DNA of 64,000 nucleotides from Magicicada septendecula (lineage: Eukaryota; Arthropoda; Insecta; Hemiptera; Cicadidae): positions 37,504 through 101,503 of the forward strand of contig JAWRYS010000713.1 of assembly GCA_034769895.1 (NCBI GenBank), given 5' to 3'. Both the position numbers and the translations under genes were made by a program. This document shows, in pieces, positions 28,029-38,522 of this stretch (the first letter of the stretch is position 1; the number at the start of each line of letters is the position of its first letter). Below the pieces are notes generated by a model. The model was given only the letters and a program-made list of their open reading frames with translations. It was not told the DNA's origin and did no database searches.

Positions 28029-29761
28029 CTTTTAGTCAGACTGCCATCATTTCGTAACGGTTTTTGTGTGGAAGGTGTAGTGGGGGTGGTGTGTGGAGGA
28101 AGGGGATTGGCGCAGGGATTCGACTTGATGTTTGTTTTTTGTAAAATTGTGTCAAAAAGTGTATGTGATTTATATTGCAATTGATCGTTGAGTATGTTGT
28201 TTGGTTGTGTTGTGTGGTGTTTATATATTTCGTATTGTTCAGTTGTGTTGAGTTTTCGGCCTTTAGGTAAGTAATGTAAAATTTCGAGATTGGTGTCTAT
28301 GTTGGTGTAACTATGGTTTTCTGTGTGTATGTGTGTGGCAAATGCGGAGTGTATATTGTTGTTGGTTAGAGCTTTTAAATGTTCAGAATAACGGGATGAA
28401 AAAGATCTTCCTGTCTGGCCGATGTAGAAACTATTGCAGTCATTACATTTTAATTTGTAAACACCTGTTTTGTTATATTTGTCTATGTCTGTGTTTGTAT
28501 TATTGATGTGTTTTGTAATGGTATTGGTTGTTCTGTATGCTATTTTGTATTTGTGTTTTCTGAATGTGTTGGCGATTTTGTGTGTGTAGGAGTTGTGGTA
28601 TGTGAGTGTGATGTATTTATTGTGTTGTGTGCTGATGGTATTTTGTGTTTTGTTGTTTTTGTTTTTGATGCGTTTGTGTAGCGTGTTTATTAAATTAGGG
28701 TTGTTACCGTTTTTGATTGCTATGTATTTTATTGTGTTGAGTTCGTCGGTGTAATCTTGTTTATTTAAGGGTATTTTAGTTAGTCTATGGAGCATATGGT
28801 TGAAGGCCGCATGTTTATGTTGTGTTGGGTGGTTTGATGTGTTGTGTATAACCATGTCAGTTGTGGTTGGTTTCCTGTATATTTTGTATGTGTGTATGTT
28901 GTTAGTTTTGTTAATTGTTAGGTCTAGAAAATTTATACTATTGTTTTGTTCAATTTCCAGTGTAAATTTTAATTTGTGGTGTATAGTGTTTATGTATTTG
29001 TGGAAGTTTTCAACTTGTCTTGTGTTGCCTTTGAATAAAAGTAATATGTCATCTACATACCTGTGCCAATATATAATTTTGTTAGTGTATTTGTTGTTGT
29101 TTATTATGTGGTTCTGTTCTATGTTGTGTATATATATTTCTGCTAGTATTCCTGATATGGGGGAGCCCATTGGGAGACCTTCTGTTTGTGTGTATATCTT
29201 GTTATTGTATGTAAAGTAATTTTGTTCAGTTATTAGTTTGGTCAGTGTGATGATTTCTTGTATGTGTATTTCAGGTGTGTTGTTTTGTCTGAGTAGTTGT
29301 TCTAGTGTTTGGATGGTTTCTTTGATGGGGACATTAGTGTATAAATTGGTTATATCAAAAGATGCCAGAGTTGAGTTATGTGGGATATGGATGTGTTCAG
29401 TTTTCTTGACTAGGTCTATGTTGTTTTTGATGGATGTGTTGTTACTGAGATTAATATTTTCTCTGATTATCTTGTCTAGTTGTTTTGCGATTTTGTGGGA
29501 GGGTGCCTGTGTGTTGTTTATTAATGGTCTGATGGGAATGTTCGGTTTATGTATTTTTGGTAATGCATTTAGTATAGGGGGGTTAGGTTTTATTTGTTTA
29601 AGGTATTTGGCGCTTTCTGGTTTGATTATATGTTTTGTGTTGTTTATAAACTTATTAATCTGTTTATGAAATTTTAGTGTGGGGTCTTTATTTATTTCTG
29701 TTATATTATTATTTTCGTTGAAGAAATTTTCGATTTTAGTGTTTAATTGGTGTTTGTCCAT
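28025..29761 (-). CDS. PLE RT/GIY-YIG, copy 12
   Basis: 578 aa with private Y353N in the linker between RT and nuclease. The silent change near 29879 is shared with copy 11. Confidence 0.94.
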   Translation of the reverse strand: MDKHQLNTKIENFFNENNNITEINKDPTLKFHKQINKFINNTKHIIKPESAKYLKQIKPNPPILNALPKIHKPNIPIRPLINNTQAPSHKIAKQLDKIIRENINLSNNTSIKNNIDLVKKTEHIHIPHNSTLASFDITNLYTNVPIKETIQTLEQLLRQNNTPEIHIQEIITLTKLITEQNYFTYNNKIYTQTEGLPMGSPISGILAEIYIHNIEQNHIINNNKYTNKIIYWHRYVDDILLLFKGNTRQVENFHKYINTIHHKLKFTLEIEQNNSINFLDLTINKTNNIHTYKIYRKPTTTDMVIHNTSNHPTQHKHAAFNHMLHRLTKIPLNKQDYTDELNTIKYIAIKNGNNPNLINTLHKRIKNKNNKTQNTISTQHNKYITLTYHNSYTHKIANTFRKHKYKIAYRTTNTITKHINNTNTDIDKYNKTGVYKLKCNDCNSFYIGQTGRSFSSRYSEHLKALTNNNIHSAFATHIHTENHSYTNIDTNLEILHYLPKGRKLNTTEQYEIYKHHTTQPNNILNDQLQYKSHTLFDTILQKTNIKSNPCANPLPPHTTPTTPSTQKPLRNDGSLTKS

Positions 29762-30152
29762 TATGACGCTAATGTTACCTTTGTCAGCTTTTAGGATTGT
29801 TGTGTTGTGTTCAAGTAACTTCTGTTTTACATTGTTAAGTGTTTTTATTTCATTGTTGTGTATTTTTGGTTTTGTATGAGTGTTTAGAAGTTTTCGTTTT
29901 ATTTCGTGGCGAATCGGGTCCTGGTCATTAAAGTGCGTGTTTTGTACAGCTGTTTCTGCGTCTATGATTATGTCACGTGTGTGTTTTTGTGATTTTTGTT
30001 AGTTGCATTGTTATTTAAATTATGTTTCAGTCCTTTGTTTAATAAATCCATTTCATCCTTTGTGAAATTAATGGTTGTTGTATTAACTACGCGTGCGTGG
30101 AATTTGTATGTCGGTTCAGGGATAGATTCAATTGTGCGTGTTGTGAGGTTAG

Positions 30153-30548
30153 TTATTTTTTTGTTGTGTCTAGCTTGATTGTCAATTTGAGTTTTTCTAT
30201 GTTGTCTTGTGTGTGTTGTAGTACATTTTCAAGTTCCGTGTGGTGTAATATTTGTGTGAGTTTCATGTGTAATTTATATGCCTGTTTGTTGAGTGTGTCT
30301 TTTTTATGGTATAAATAATTGATTATGTTATTTAGGTTTATTTGTTCTAATTTCCGTTTGGTTTGAAGTGCTGTATGTGTGTTTTGTTTTATTGTAACTT
30401 GTGCGTGTGTTGGTATGATGTTGTGTTTTCGACAAGTTTTGTTGAATGCTATGTGTAAGGAAGTTTTTGTTACTTGTTGTTTGGCGTTTCTGTACTTATT
30501 GATGAAATACGCTTTATCTGCGGTATTATAGTTGTCTTGATTGTTCAT
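30153..30548 (-). pseudogene. PLE N-terminal ORF, copy 12, truncated
   Basis: Short haplotype identical to copy 1. Confidence 0.8.
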
Positions 30549-30619
30549 CTCTTCTTTCACAGCACTATCACTTTACTAAAAATGAACTTTATCTTGTGAA
30601 AAACTTACTTTTTTCGTCG

Positions 30620-30652
30620 GACGCGTTTCGGCTTAGTATCCGCCTTCTTCAG
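30620..30652 (-). ncRNA. Hammerhead-like core, junction 12/13
   Basis: Core unchanged. Predicted cut between 30620 and 30619. Confidence 0.45.
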
Positions 30653-32385
30653 CTTTTAGTCAGACTGCCATCATTTCGTAACGGTTTTTGTGTGGAAGGT
30701 GTAGTGGGGGTGGTGTGTGGAGGAAGGGGATTGGCGCAGGGATTCGACTTGACGTTTGTTTTTTGTAAAATTGTGTCAAAAAGTGTATGTGATTTATATT
30801 GCAATTGATCGTTGAGTATGTTGTTTGGTTGTGTTGTGTGGTGTTTATATATTTCGTATTGTTCAGTTGTGTTGAGTTTTCGGCCTTTAGGTAAGTAATG
30901 TAAAATTTCGAGATTGGTGTCTATGTTGGTGTAACTATGGTTTTCTGTGTGTATGTGTGTGGCAAATGCGGAGTGTATATTGTTGTTGGTTAGAGCTTTT
31001 AAATGTTCAGAATAACGGGATGAAAAAGATCTTCCTGTCTGGCCGATGTAGAAACTATTGCAGTCATTACATTTTAATTTGTAAACACCTGTTTTGTTAT
31101 ATTTGTCTATGTCTGTGTTTGTATTATTGATGTGTTTTGTAATGGTATTGGTTGTTCTGTATGCTATTTTGTATTTGTGTTTTCTGAATGTGTTGGCGAT
31201 TTTGTGTGTGTAGGAGTTGTGGTATGTGAGTGTGATGTATTTATTGTGTTGTGTGCTGATGGTATTTTGTGTTTTGTTGTTTTTGTTTTTGATGCGTTTG
31301 TGTAGCGTGTTTATTAAATTAGGGTTGTAACCGTTTTTGATTGCTATGTATTTTATTGTGTTGAGTTCGTCGGTGTAATCTTGTTTATTTAAGGGTATTT
31401 TAGTTAGTCTATGGAGCATATGGTTGAAGGCCGCATGTTTATGTTGTGTTGGGTGGTTTGATGTGTTGTGTATAACCATGTCAGTTGTGGTTGGTTTCCT
31501 GTATATTTTGTATGTGTGTATGTTGTTAGTTTTGTTAATTGTTAGGTCTAGAAAATTTATACTATTGTTTTGTTCAATTTCCAGTGTAAATTTTAATTTG
31601 TGGTGTATAGTGTTTATGTATTTGTGGAAGTTTTCAACTTGTCTTGTGTTGCCTTTGAATAAAAGTAATATGTCATCTACATACCTGTGCCAATATATAA
31701 TTTTGTTAGTGTATTTGTTGTTGTTTATTATGTGGTTCTGTTCTATGTTGTGTATATATATTTCTGCTAGTATTCCTGATATGGGGGAGCCCATTGGGAG
31801 ACCTTCTGTTTGTGTGTATATCTTGTTATTGTATGTAAAGTAATTTTGTTCAGTTATTAGTTTGGTCAGTGTGATGATTTCTTGTATGTGTATTTCAGGT
31901 GTGTTGTTTTGTCTGAGTAGTTGTTCTAGTGTTTGGATGGTTTCTTTGATGGGGACATTAGTGTATAAATTGGTTATATCAAAAGATGCCAGAGTTGAGT
32001 TATGTGGGATATGGATGTGTTCAGTTTTCTTGACTAGGTCTATGTTGTTTTTGATGGATGTGTTGTTACTGAGATTAATATTTTCTCTGATTATCTTGTC
32101 TAGTTGTTTTGCGATTTTGTGGGAGGGTGCCTGTGTGTTGTTTATTAATGGTCTGATGGGAATGTTCGGTTTATGTATTTTTGGTAATGCATTTAGTATA
32201 GGGGGGTTAGGTTTTATTTGTTTAAGGTATTTGGCGCTTTCTGGTTTGATTATATGTTTTGTGTTGTTTATAAACTTATTAATCTGTTTATGAAATTTTA
32301 GTGTGGGGTCTTTATTTATTTCTGTTATATTATTATTTTCGTTGAAGAAATTTTCGATTTTAGTGTTTAATTGGTGTTTGTCCAT
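30649..32385 (-). CDS. PLE RT/GIY-YIG, copy 13
   Basis: 578 aa with private I545V in the C-terminal tail, beyond the nuclease. Paired with an intact N-terminal ORF. Confidence 0.95.
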   Translation of the reverse strand: MDKHQLNTKIENFFNENNNITEINKDPTLKFHKQINKFINNTKHIIKPESAKYLKQIKPNPPILNALPKIHKPNIPIRPLINNTQAPSHKIAKQLDKIIRENINLSNNTSIKNNIDLVKKTEHIHIPHNSTLASFDITNLYTNVPIKETIQTLEQLLRQNNTPEIHIQEIITLTKLITEQNYFTYNNKIYTQTEGLPMGSPISGILAEIYIHNIEQNHIINNNKYTNKIIYWHRYVDDILLLFKGNTRQVENFHKYINTIHHKLKFTLEIEQNNSINFLDLTINKTNNIHTYKIYRKPTTTDMVIHNTSNHPTQHKHAAFNHMLHRLTKIPLNKQDYTDELNTIKYIAIKNGYNPNLINTLHKRIKNKNNKTQNTISTQHNKYITLTYHNSYTHKIANTFRKHKYKIAYRTTNTITKHINNTNTDIDKYNKTGVYKLKCNDCNSFYIGQTGRSFSSRYSEHLKALTNNNIHSAFATHIHTENHSYTNIDTNLEILHYLPKGRKLNTTEQYEIYKHHTTQPNNILNDQLQYKSHTLFDTILQKTNVKSNPCANPLPPHTTPTTPSTQKPLRNDGSLTKS

Positions 32386-32591
32386 TATGACGCTAATGTT
32401 ACCTTTGTCAGCTTTTAGGATTGTTGTGTTGTGTTCAAGTAACTTCTGTTTTACATTGTTAAGTGTTTTTATTTCATTGTTGTGTATTTTTGGTTTTGTA
32501 TGTGTGTTTAGAAGTTTTCGTTTTATTTCGTGGCGAATCGGGTCCTGGTCATTAAAGTGCGTGTTTTGTACAGCTGTTTCTGCGTCTATGA

Positions 32592-33173
32592 TTATGTCAC
32601 GTGTGTGTTTTTGTGATTTTTGTTAGTTGCATTGTTATTTAAATTATGTTTCAGTCCTTTGTTTAATAAATCCATTTCATCCTTTGTGAAATTAATGGTT
32701 GTTGTATTAACTACGCGTGCGTGGAATTTGTATGTCGGTTCAGGGATAGATTCAATTGTGCGTGTTGTGAGGTTAGTTATTTTTTTGTTGTGTCTAGCTT
32801 GTATTGTCAATTTGAGTTTTTCTATGTTGTCTTGTGTGTGTTGTAGTGCATTTTCAAGTTCCGTGTGGTGTAATATTTGTGTGAGTTTCATGTGTAATTT
32901 ATATGCCTGTTTGTTGAGTGTGTCTTTTTTATGGTATAAATAATTGATTATGTTATTTAGGTTTATTTGTTCTAATTTCCGTTTGGTTTGAAGTGCTGTA
33001 TGTGTGTTTTGTTTTATTGTAACTTGTGCGTGTGTTGGTATGATGTTGTGTTTTCGACAAGTTTTGTTGAATGCTATGTGTAAGGAAGTTTTTGTTACTT
33101 GTTGTTTGGCGTTTCTGTACTTATTGATGAAATACGCTTTATCTGCGGTATTATAGTTGTCTTGATTGTTCAT
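32592..33173 (-). CDS. PLE N-terminal ORF, copy 13 (intact)
   Basis: Long haplotype, 193 aa from ATG. It is the last intact one before a run of ten broken copies (14-23). Confidence 0.8.
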   Translation of the reverse strand: MNNQDNYNTADKAYFINKYRNAKQQVTKTSLHIAFNKTCRKHNIIPTHAQVTIKQNTHTALQTKRKLEQINLNNIINYLYHKKDTLNKQAYKLHMKLTQILHHTELENALQHTQDNIEKLKLTIQARHNKKITNLTTRTIESIPEPTYKFHARVVNTTTINFTKDEMDLLNKGLKHNLNNNATNKNHKNTHVT

Positions 33174-33244
33174 CTCTTCTTTCACAGCACTATCACTTTA
33201 CTAAAAATGAACTTTATCTTGTGAAAAACTTACTTTTTTCGTCG

Positions 33245-33277
33245 GACGCGTTTCGGCTTAGTATCCGCCTTCTTCAG
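33245..33277 (-). ncRNA. Hammerhead-like core, junction 13/14
   Basis: Core unchanged. Predicted cut between 33245 and 33244. Confidence 0.45.
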
Positions 33278-35007
33278 CTTTTAGTCAGACTGCCATCATT
33301 TCGTAACGGTTTTTGTGTGGAAGGTGTAGTGGGGGTGGTGTGTGGAGGAAGGGGATTGGCGCAGGGATTCGACTTGATGTTTGTTTTTTGTAAAATTGTG
33401 TCAAAAAGTGTATGTGATTTATATTGCAATTGATCGTTGAGTATGTTGTTTGGTTGTGTTGTGTGGTGTTTATATATTTCGTATTGTTCAGTTGTGTTGA
33501 GTTTTCGGCCTTTAGGTAAGTAATGTAAAATTTCGAGATTGGTGTCTATGTTGGTGTAACTATGGTTTTCTGTGTGTATGTGTGTGGCAAATGCGGAGTG
33601 TATATTGTTGTTGGTTAGAGCTTTTAAATGTTCAGAATAACGGGATGAAAAAGATCTTCCTGTCTGGCCGATGTAGAAACTATTGCAGTCATTACATTTT
33701 AATTTGTAAACACCTGTTTTGTTATATTTGTCTATGTCTGTGTTTGTATTATTGATGTGTTTTGTAATGGTATTGGTTGTTCTGTATGCTATTTTGTATT
33801 TGTGTTTTCTGAATGTGTTGGCGATTTTGTGTGTGTAGGAGTTGTGGTATGTGAGTGTGATGTATTTATTGTGTTGTGTGCTGATGGTATTTTGTGTTTT
33901 GTTGTTTTTGTTTTTGATGCGTTTGTGTAGCGTGTTTATTAAATTAGGGTTGTAACCGTTTTTGATTGCTATGTATTTTATTGTGTTGAGTTCGTCGGTG
34001 TAATCTTGTTTATTTAAGGGTATTTTAGTTAGTCTATGGAGCATATGGTTGAAGGCCGCATGTTTATGTTGTGTTGGGTGGTTTGATGTGTTGTGTATAA
34101 CCATGTCAGTTGTGGTTGGTTTCCTGTATATTTTGTATGTGTGTATGTTGTTAGTTTTGTTAATTGTTAGGTCTAGAAAATTTATACTATTGTTTTGTTC
34201 AATTTCCAGTGTAAATTTTAATTTGTGGTGTATAGTGTTTATGTATTTGTGGAAGTTTTCAACTTGTCTTGTGTTGCCTTTGAATAAAAGTAATATGTCA
34301 TCTACATACCTGTGCCAATATATAATTTTGTTAGTGTATTTGTTGTTGTTTATTATGTGGTTCTGTTCTATGTTGTGTATATATATTTCTGCTAGTATTC
34401 CTGATATGGGGGAGCCCATTGGGAGACCTTCTGTTTGTGTGTATATCTTGTTATTGTATGTAAAGTAATTTTGTTCAGTTATTAGTTTGGTCAGTGTGAT
34501 GATTTCTTGTATGTGTATTTCAGGTGTGTTGTTTTGTCTGAGTAGTTGTTCTAGTGTTTGGATGGTTTCTTTGATGGGGACATTAGTGTATAAATTGGTT
34601 ATATCAAAAGATGCCAGAGTTGAGTTATGTGGGATATGGATGTGTTCAGTTTTCTTGACTAGGTCTATGTTGTTTTTGATGGATGTGTTGTTACTGAGAT
34701 TAATATTTTCTCTGATTATCTTGTCTAGTTGTTTTGCGATTTTGTGGGAGGGTGCCTGTGTGTTGTTTATTAATGGTCTGATGGGAATGTTCGGTTTATG
34801 TATTTTTGGTAATGCATTTAGTATAGGGGGGTTAGGTTTTATTTGTTTAAGGTATTTGGCGCTTTCTGGTTTGATTATATGTTTTGTGTTGTTTATAAAC
34901 TTATTAATCTGTTTATGAAATTTTAGTGTGGGGTCTTTATTTATTTCTGTTATATAATTTTCGTTGAAGAAATTTTCGATTTTAGTGTTTAATTGGTGTT
35001 TGTCCAT
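33274..35007 (-). CDS. PLE RT/GIY-YIG, copy 14 (577 aa)
   Basis: Loses one Asn from the NNN run as copies 7, 10 and 24 do, and also changes a neighbouring Asn to Tyr (NENYITE). Motifs intact. Confidence 0.94.
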   Translation of the reverse strand: MDKHQLNTKIENFFNENYITEINKDPTLKFHKQINKFINNTKHIIKPESAKYLKQIKPNPPILNALPKIHKPNIPIRPLINNTQAPSHKIAKQLDKIIRENINLSNNTSIKNNIDLVKKTEHIHIPHNSTLASFDITNLYTNVPIKETIQTLEQLLRQNNTPEIHIQEIITLTKLITEQNYFTYNNKIYTQTEGLPMGSPISGILAEIYIHNIEQNHIINNNKYTNKIIYWHRYVDDILLLFKGNTRQVENFHKYINTIHHKLKFTLEIEQNNSINFLDLTINKTNNIHTYKIYRKPTTTDMVIHNTSNHPTQHKHAAFNHMLHRLTKIPLNKQDYTDELNTIKYIAIKNGYNPNLINTLHKRIKNKNNKTQNTISTQHNKYITLTYHNSYTHKIANTFRKHKYKIAYRTTNTITKHINNTNTDIDKYNKTGVYKLKCNDCNSFYIGQTGRSFSSRYSEHLKALTNNNIHSAFATHIHTENHSYTNIDTNLEILHYLPKGRKLNTTEQYEIYKHHTTQPNNILNDQLQYKSHTLFDTILQKTNIKSNPCANPLPPHTTPTTPSTQKPLRNDGSLTKS

Positions 35008-35398
35008 TATGACGCTAATGTTACCTTTGTCAGCTTTTAGGATTGTTGTGTTGTGTTCAAGTAACTTCTGTTTTACATTGTTAAGTGTTTTTATTTCATT
35101 GTTGTGTATTTTTGGTTTTGTATGTGTGTTTAGAAGTTTTCGTTTTATTTCGTGGCGAATCGGGTCCTGGTCATTAAAGTGCGTGTTTTGTACAGCTGTT
35201 TCTGCGTCTATGATTATGTCACGTGTGTGTTTTTGTGATTTTTGTTAGTTGCATTGTTATTTAAATTATGTTTCAGTCCTTTGTTTAATAAATCCATTTC
35301 ATCCTTTGTGAAATTAATGGTTGTTGTATTAACTACGCGTGCGTGGAATTTGTATGTCGGTTCAGGGATAGATTCAATTGTGCGTGTTGTGAGGTTAG

Positions 35399-35794
35399 TT
35401 ATTTTTTTGTTGTGTCTAGCTTGATTGTCAATTTGAGTTTTTCTATGTTGTCTTGTGTGTGTTGTAGTACATTTTCAAGTTCCGTGTGGTGTAATATTTG
35501 TGTGAGTTTCATGTGTAATTTATATGCCTGTTTGTTGAGTGTGTCTTTTTTATGGTATAAATAATTGATTATGTTATTTAGGTTTATTTGTTCTAATTTC
35601 CGTTTGGTTTGAAGTGCTGTATGTGTGTTTTGTTTTATTGTAACTTGTGCGTGTGTTGGTATGATGTTGTGTTTTCGACAAGTTTTGTTGAATGCTATGT
35701 GTAAGGAAGTTTTTGTTACTTGTTGTTTGGCGTTTCTGTACTTATTGATGAAATACGCTTTATCTGCGGTATTATAGTTGTCTTGATTGTTCAT
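35399..35794 (-). pseudogene. PLE N-terminal ORF, copy 14, truncated
   Basis: Short haplotype. First of ten consecutive units that all carry the 1-nt deletion. Confidence 0.8.
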
Positions 35795-35865
35795 CTCTTC
35801 TTTCACAGCACTATCACTTTACTAAAAATGAACTTTATCTTGTGAAAAACTTACTTTTTTCGTCG

Positions 35866-35898
35866 GACGCGTTTCGGCTTAGTATCCGCCTTCTTCAG
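35866..35898 (-). ncRNA. Hammerhead-like core, junction 14/15
   Basis: Core unchanged. Predicted cut between 35866 and 35865. Confidence 0.45.
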
Positions 35899-37631
35899 CT
35901 TTTAGTCAGACTGCCATCATTTCGTAACGGTTTTTGTGTGGAAGGTGTAGTGGGGGTGGTGTGTGGAGGAAGGGGATTGGCGCAGGGATTCGACTTGATG
36001 TTTGTTTTTTGTAAAATTGTGTCAAAAAGTGTATGTGATTTATATTGCAATTGATCGTTGAGTATGTTGTTTGGTTGTGTTGTGTGGTGTTTATATATTT
36101 CGTATTGTTCAGTTGTGTTGAGTTTTCGGCCTTTAGGTAAGTAATGTAAAATTTCGAGATTGGTGTCTATGTTGGTGTAACTATGGTTTTCTGTGTGTAT
36201 GTGTGTGGCAAATGCGGAGTGTATATTGTTGTTGGTTAGAGCTTTTAAATGTTCAGAATAACGGGATGAAAAAGATCTTCCTGTCTGGCCGATGTAGAAA
36301 CTATTGCAGTCATTACATTTTAATTTGTAAACACCTGTTTTGTTATATTTGTCTATGTCTGTGTTTGTATTATTGATGTGTTTTGTAATGGTATTGGTTG
36401 TTCTGTATGCTATTTTGTATTTGTGTTTTCTGAATGTGTTGACGATTTTGTGTGTGTAGGAGTTGTGGTATGTGAGTGTGATGTATTTATTGTGTTGTGT
36501 GCTGATGGTATTTTGTGTTTTGTTGTTTTTGTTTTTGATGCGTTTGTGTAGCGTGTTTATTAAATTAGGGTTGTAACCGTTTTTGATTGCTATGTATTTT
36601 ATTGTGTTGAGTTCGTCGGTGTAATCTTGTTTATTTAAGGGTATTTTAGTTAGTCTATGGAGCATATGGTTGAAGGCCGCATGTTTATGTTGTGTTGGGT
36701 GGTTTGATGTGTTGTGTATAACCATGTCAGTTGTGGTTGGTTTCCTGTATATTTTGTATGTGTGTATGTTGTTAGTTTTGTTAATTGTTAGGTCTAGAAA
36801 ATTTATACTATTGTTTTGTTCAATTTCCAGTGTAAATTTTAATTTGTGGTGTATAGTGTTTATGTATTTGTGGAAGTTTTCAACTTGTCTTGTGTTGCCT
36901 TTGAATAAAAGTAATATGTCATCTACCTACCTGTGCCAATATATAATTTTGTTAGTGTATTTGTTGTTGTTTATTATGTGGTTCTGTTCTATGTTGTGTA
37001 TATATATTTCTGCTAGTATTCCTGATATGGGGGAGCCCATTGGGAGACCTTCTGTTTGTGTGTATATCTTGTTATTGTATGTAAAGTAATTTTGTTCAGT
37101 TATTAGTTTGGTCAGTGTGATGATTTCTTGTATGTGTATTTCAGGTGTGTTGTTTTGTCTGAGTAGTTGTTCTAGTGTTTGGATGGTTTCTTTGATGGGG
37201 ACATTAGTGTATAAATTGGTTATATCAAAAGATGCCAGAGTTGAGTTATGTGGGATATGGATGTGTTCAGTTTTCTTGACTAGGTCTATGTTGTTTTTGA
37301 TGGATGTGTTGTTACTGAGATTAATATTTTCTCTGATTATCTTGTCTAGTTGTTTTGCGATTTTGTGGGAGGGTGCCTGTGTGTTGTTTATTAATGGTCT
37401 GATGGGAATGTTCGGTTTATGTATTTTTGGTAATGCATTTAGTATAGGGGGGTTAGGTTTTATTTGTTTAAGGTATTTGGCGCTTTCTGGTTTGATTATA
37501 TGTTTTGTGTTGTTTATAAACTTATTAATCTGTTTATGAAATTTTAGTGTGGGGTCTTTATTTATTTCTGTTATATTATTATTTTCGTTGAAGAAATTTT
37601 CGATTTTAGTGTTTAATTGGTGTTTGTCCAT
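35895..37631 (-). pseudogene. PLE RT/GIY-YIG, copy 15, nonsense at Tyr235 of YVDD
   Basis: A to C at 36927 turns the Tyr codon of YVDD into TAG. The N-terminal part (36927-37631) stops after YWHR, just before the catalytic aspartates. A second open stretch from Met303 (36725 down to 35895, 276 aa) keeps the entire GIY-YIG domain. A397V is also present in the linker. This is the only complete RT copy in the window with a premature stop; it cannot make an active RT, although a free nuclease fragment is conceivable. Confidence 0.93.
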
Positions 37632-38022
37632 TATGACGCTAATGTTACCTTTGTCAGCTTTTAGGATTGTTGTGTTGTGTTCAAGTAACTTCTGTTTTAC
37701 ATTGTTAAGTGTTTTTATTTCATTGTTGTGTATTTTTGGTTTTGTATGTGTGTTTAGAAGTTTTCGTTTTATTTCGTGGCGAATCGGGTCCTGGTCATTA
37801 AAGTGCGTGTTTTGTACAGCTGTTTCTGCGTCTATGATTATGTCACGTGTGTGTTTTTGTGATTTTTGTTAGTTGCATTGTTATTTAAATTATGTTTCAG
37901 TCCTTTGTTTAATAAATCCATTTCATCCTTTGTGAAATTAATGGTTGTTGTATTAACTACGCGTGCGTGGAATTTGTATGTCGGTTCAGGGATAGATTCA
38001 ATTGTGCGTGTTGTGAGGTTAG

Positions 38023-38418
38023 TTATTTTTTTGTTGTGTCTAGCTTGATTGTCAATTTGAGTTTTTCTATGTTGTCTTGTGTGTGTTGTAGTACATTTTC
38101 AAGTTCCGTGTGGTGTAATATTTGTGTGAGTTTCATGTGTAATTTATATGCCTGTTTGTTGAGTGTGTCTTTTTTATGGTATAAATAATTGATTATGTTA
38201 TTTAGGTTTATTTGTTCTAATTTCCGTTTGGTTTGAAGTGCTGTATGTGTGTTTTGTTTTATTGTAACTTGTGCGTGTGTTGGTATGATGTTGTGTTTTC
38301 GACAAGTTTTGTTGAATGCTATGTGTAAGGAAGTTTTTGTTACTTGTTGTTTGGCGTTTCTGTACTTATTGATGAAATACGCTTTATCTGCGGTATTATA
38401 GTTGTCTTGATTGTTCAT
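38023..38418 (-). pseudogene. PLE N-terminal ORF, copy 15, truncated
   Basis: Short haplotype. With the RT nonsense codon, this unit is the most damaged in the window. Confidence 0.8.
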
Positions 38419-38489
38419 CTCTTCTTTCACAGCACTATCACTTTACTAAAAATGAACTTTATCTTGTGAAAAACTTACTTTTTTCGTCG

Positions 38490-38522
38490 GACGCGTTTCG
38501 GCTTAGTATCCGCCTTCTTCAG
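38490..38522 (-). ncRNA. Hammerhead-like core, junction 15/16
   Basis: Core unchanged. Predicted cut between 38490 and 38489. Confidence 0.45.
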
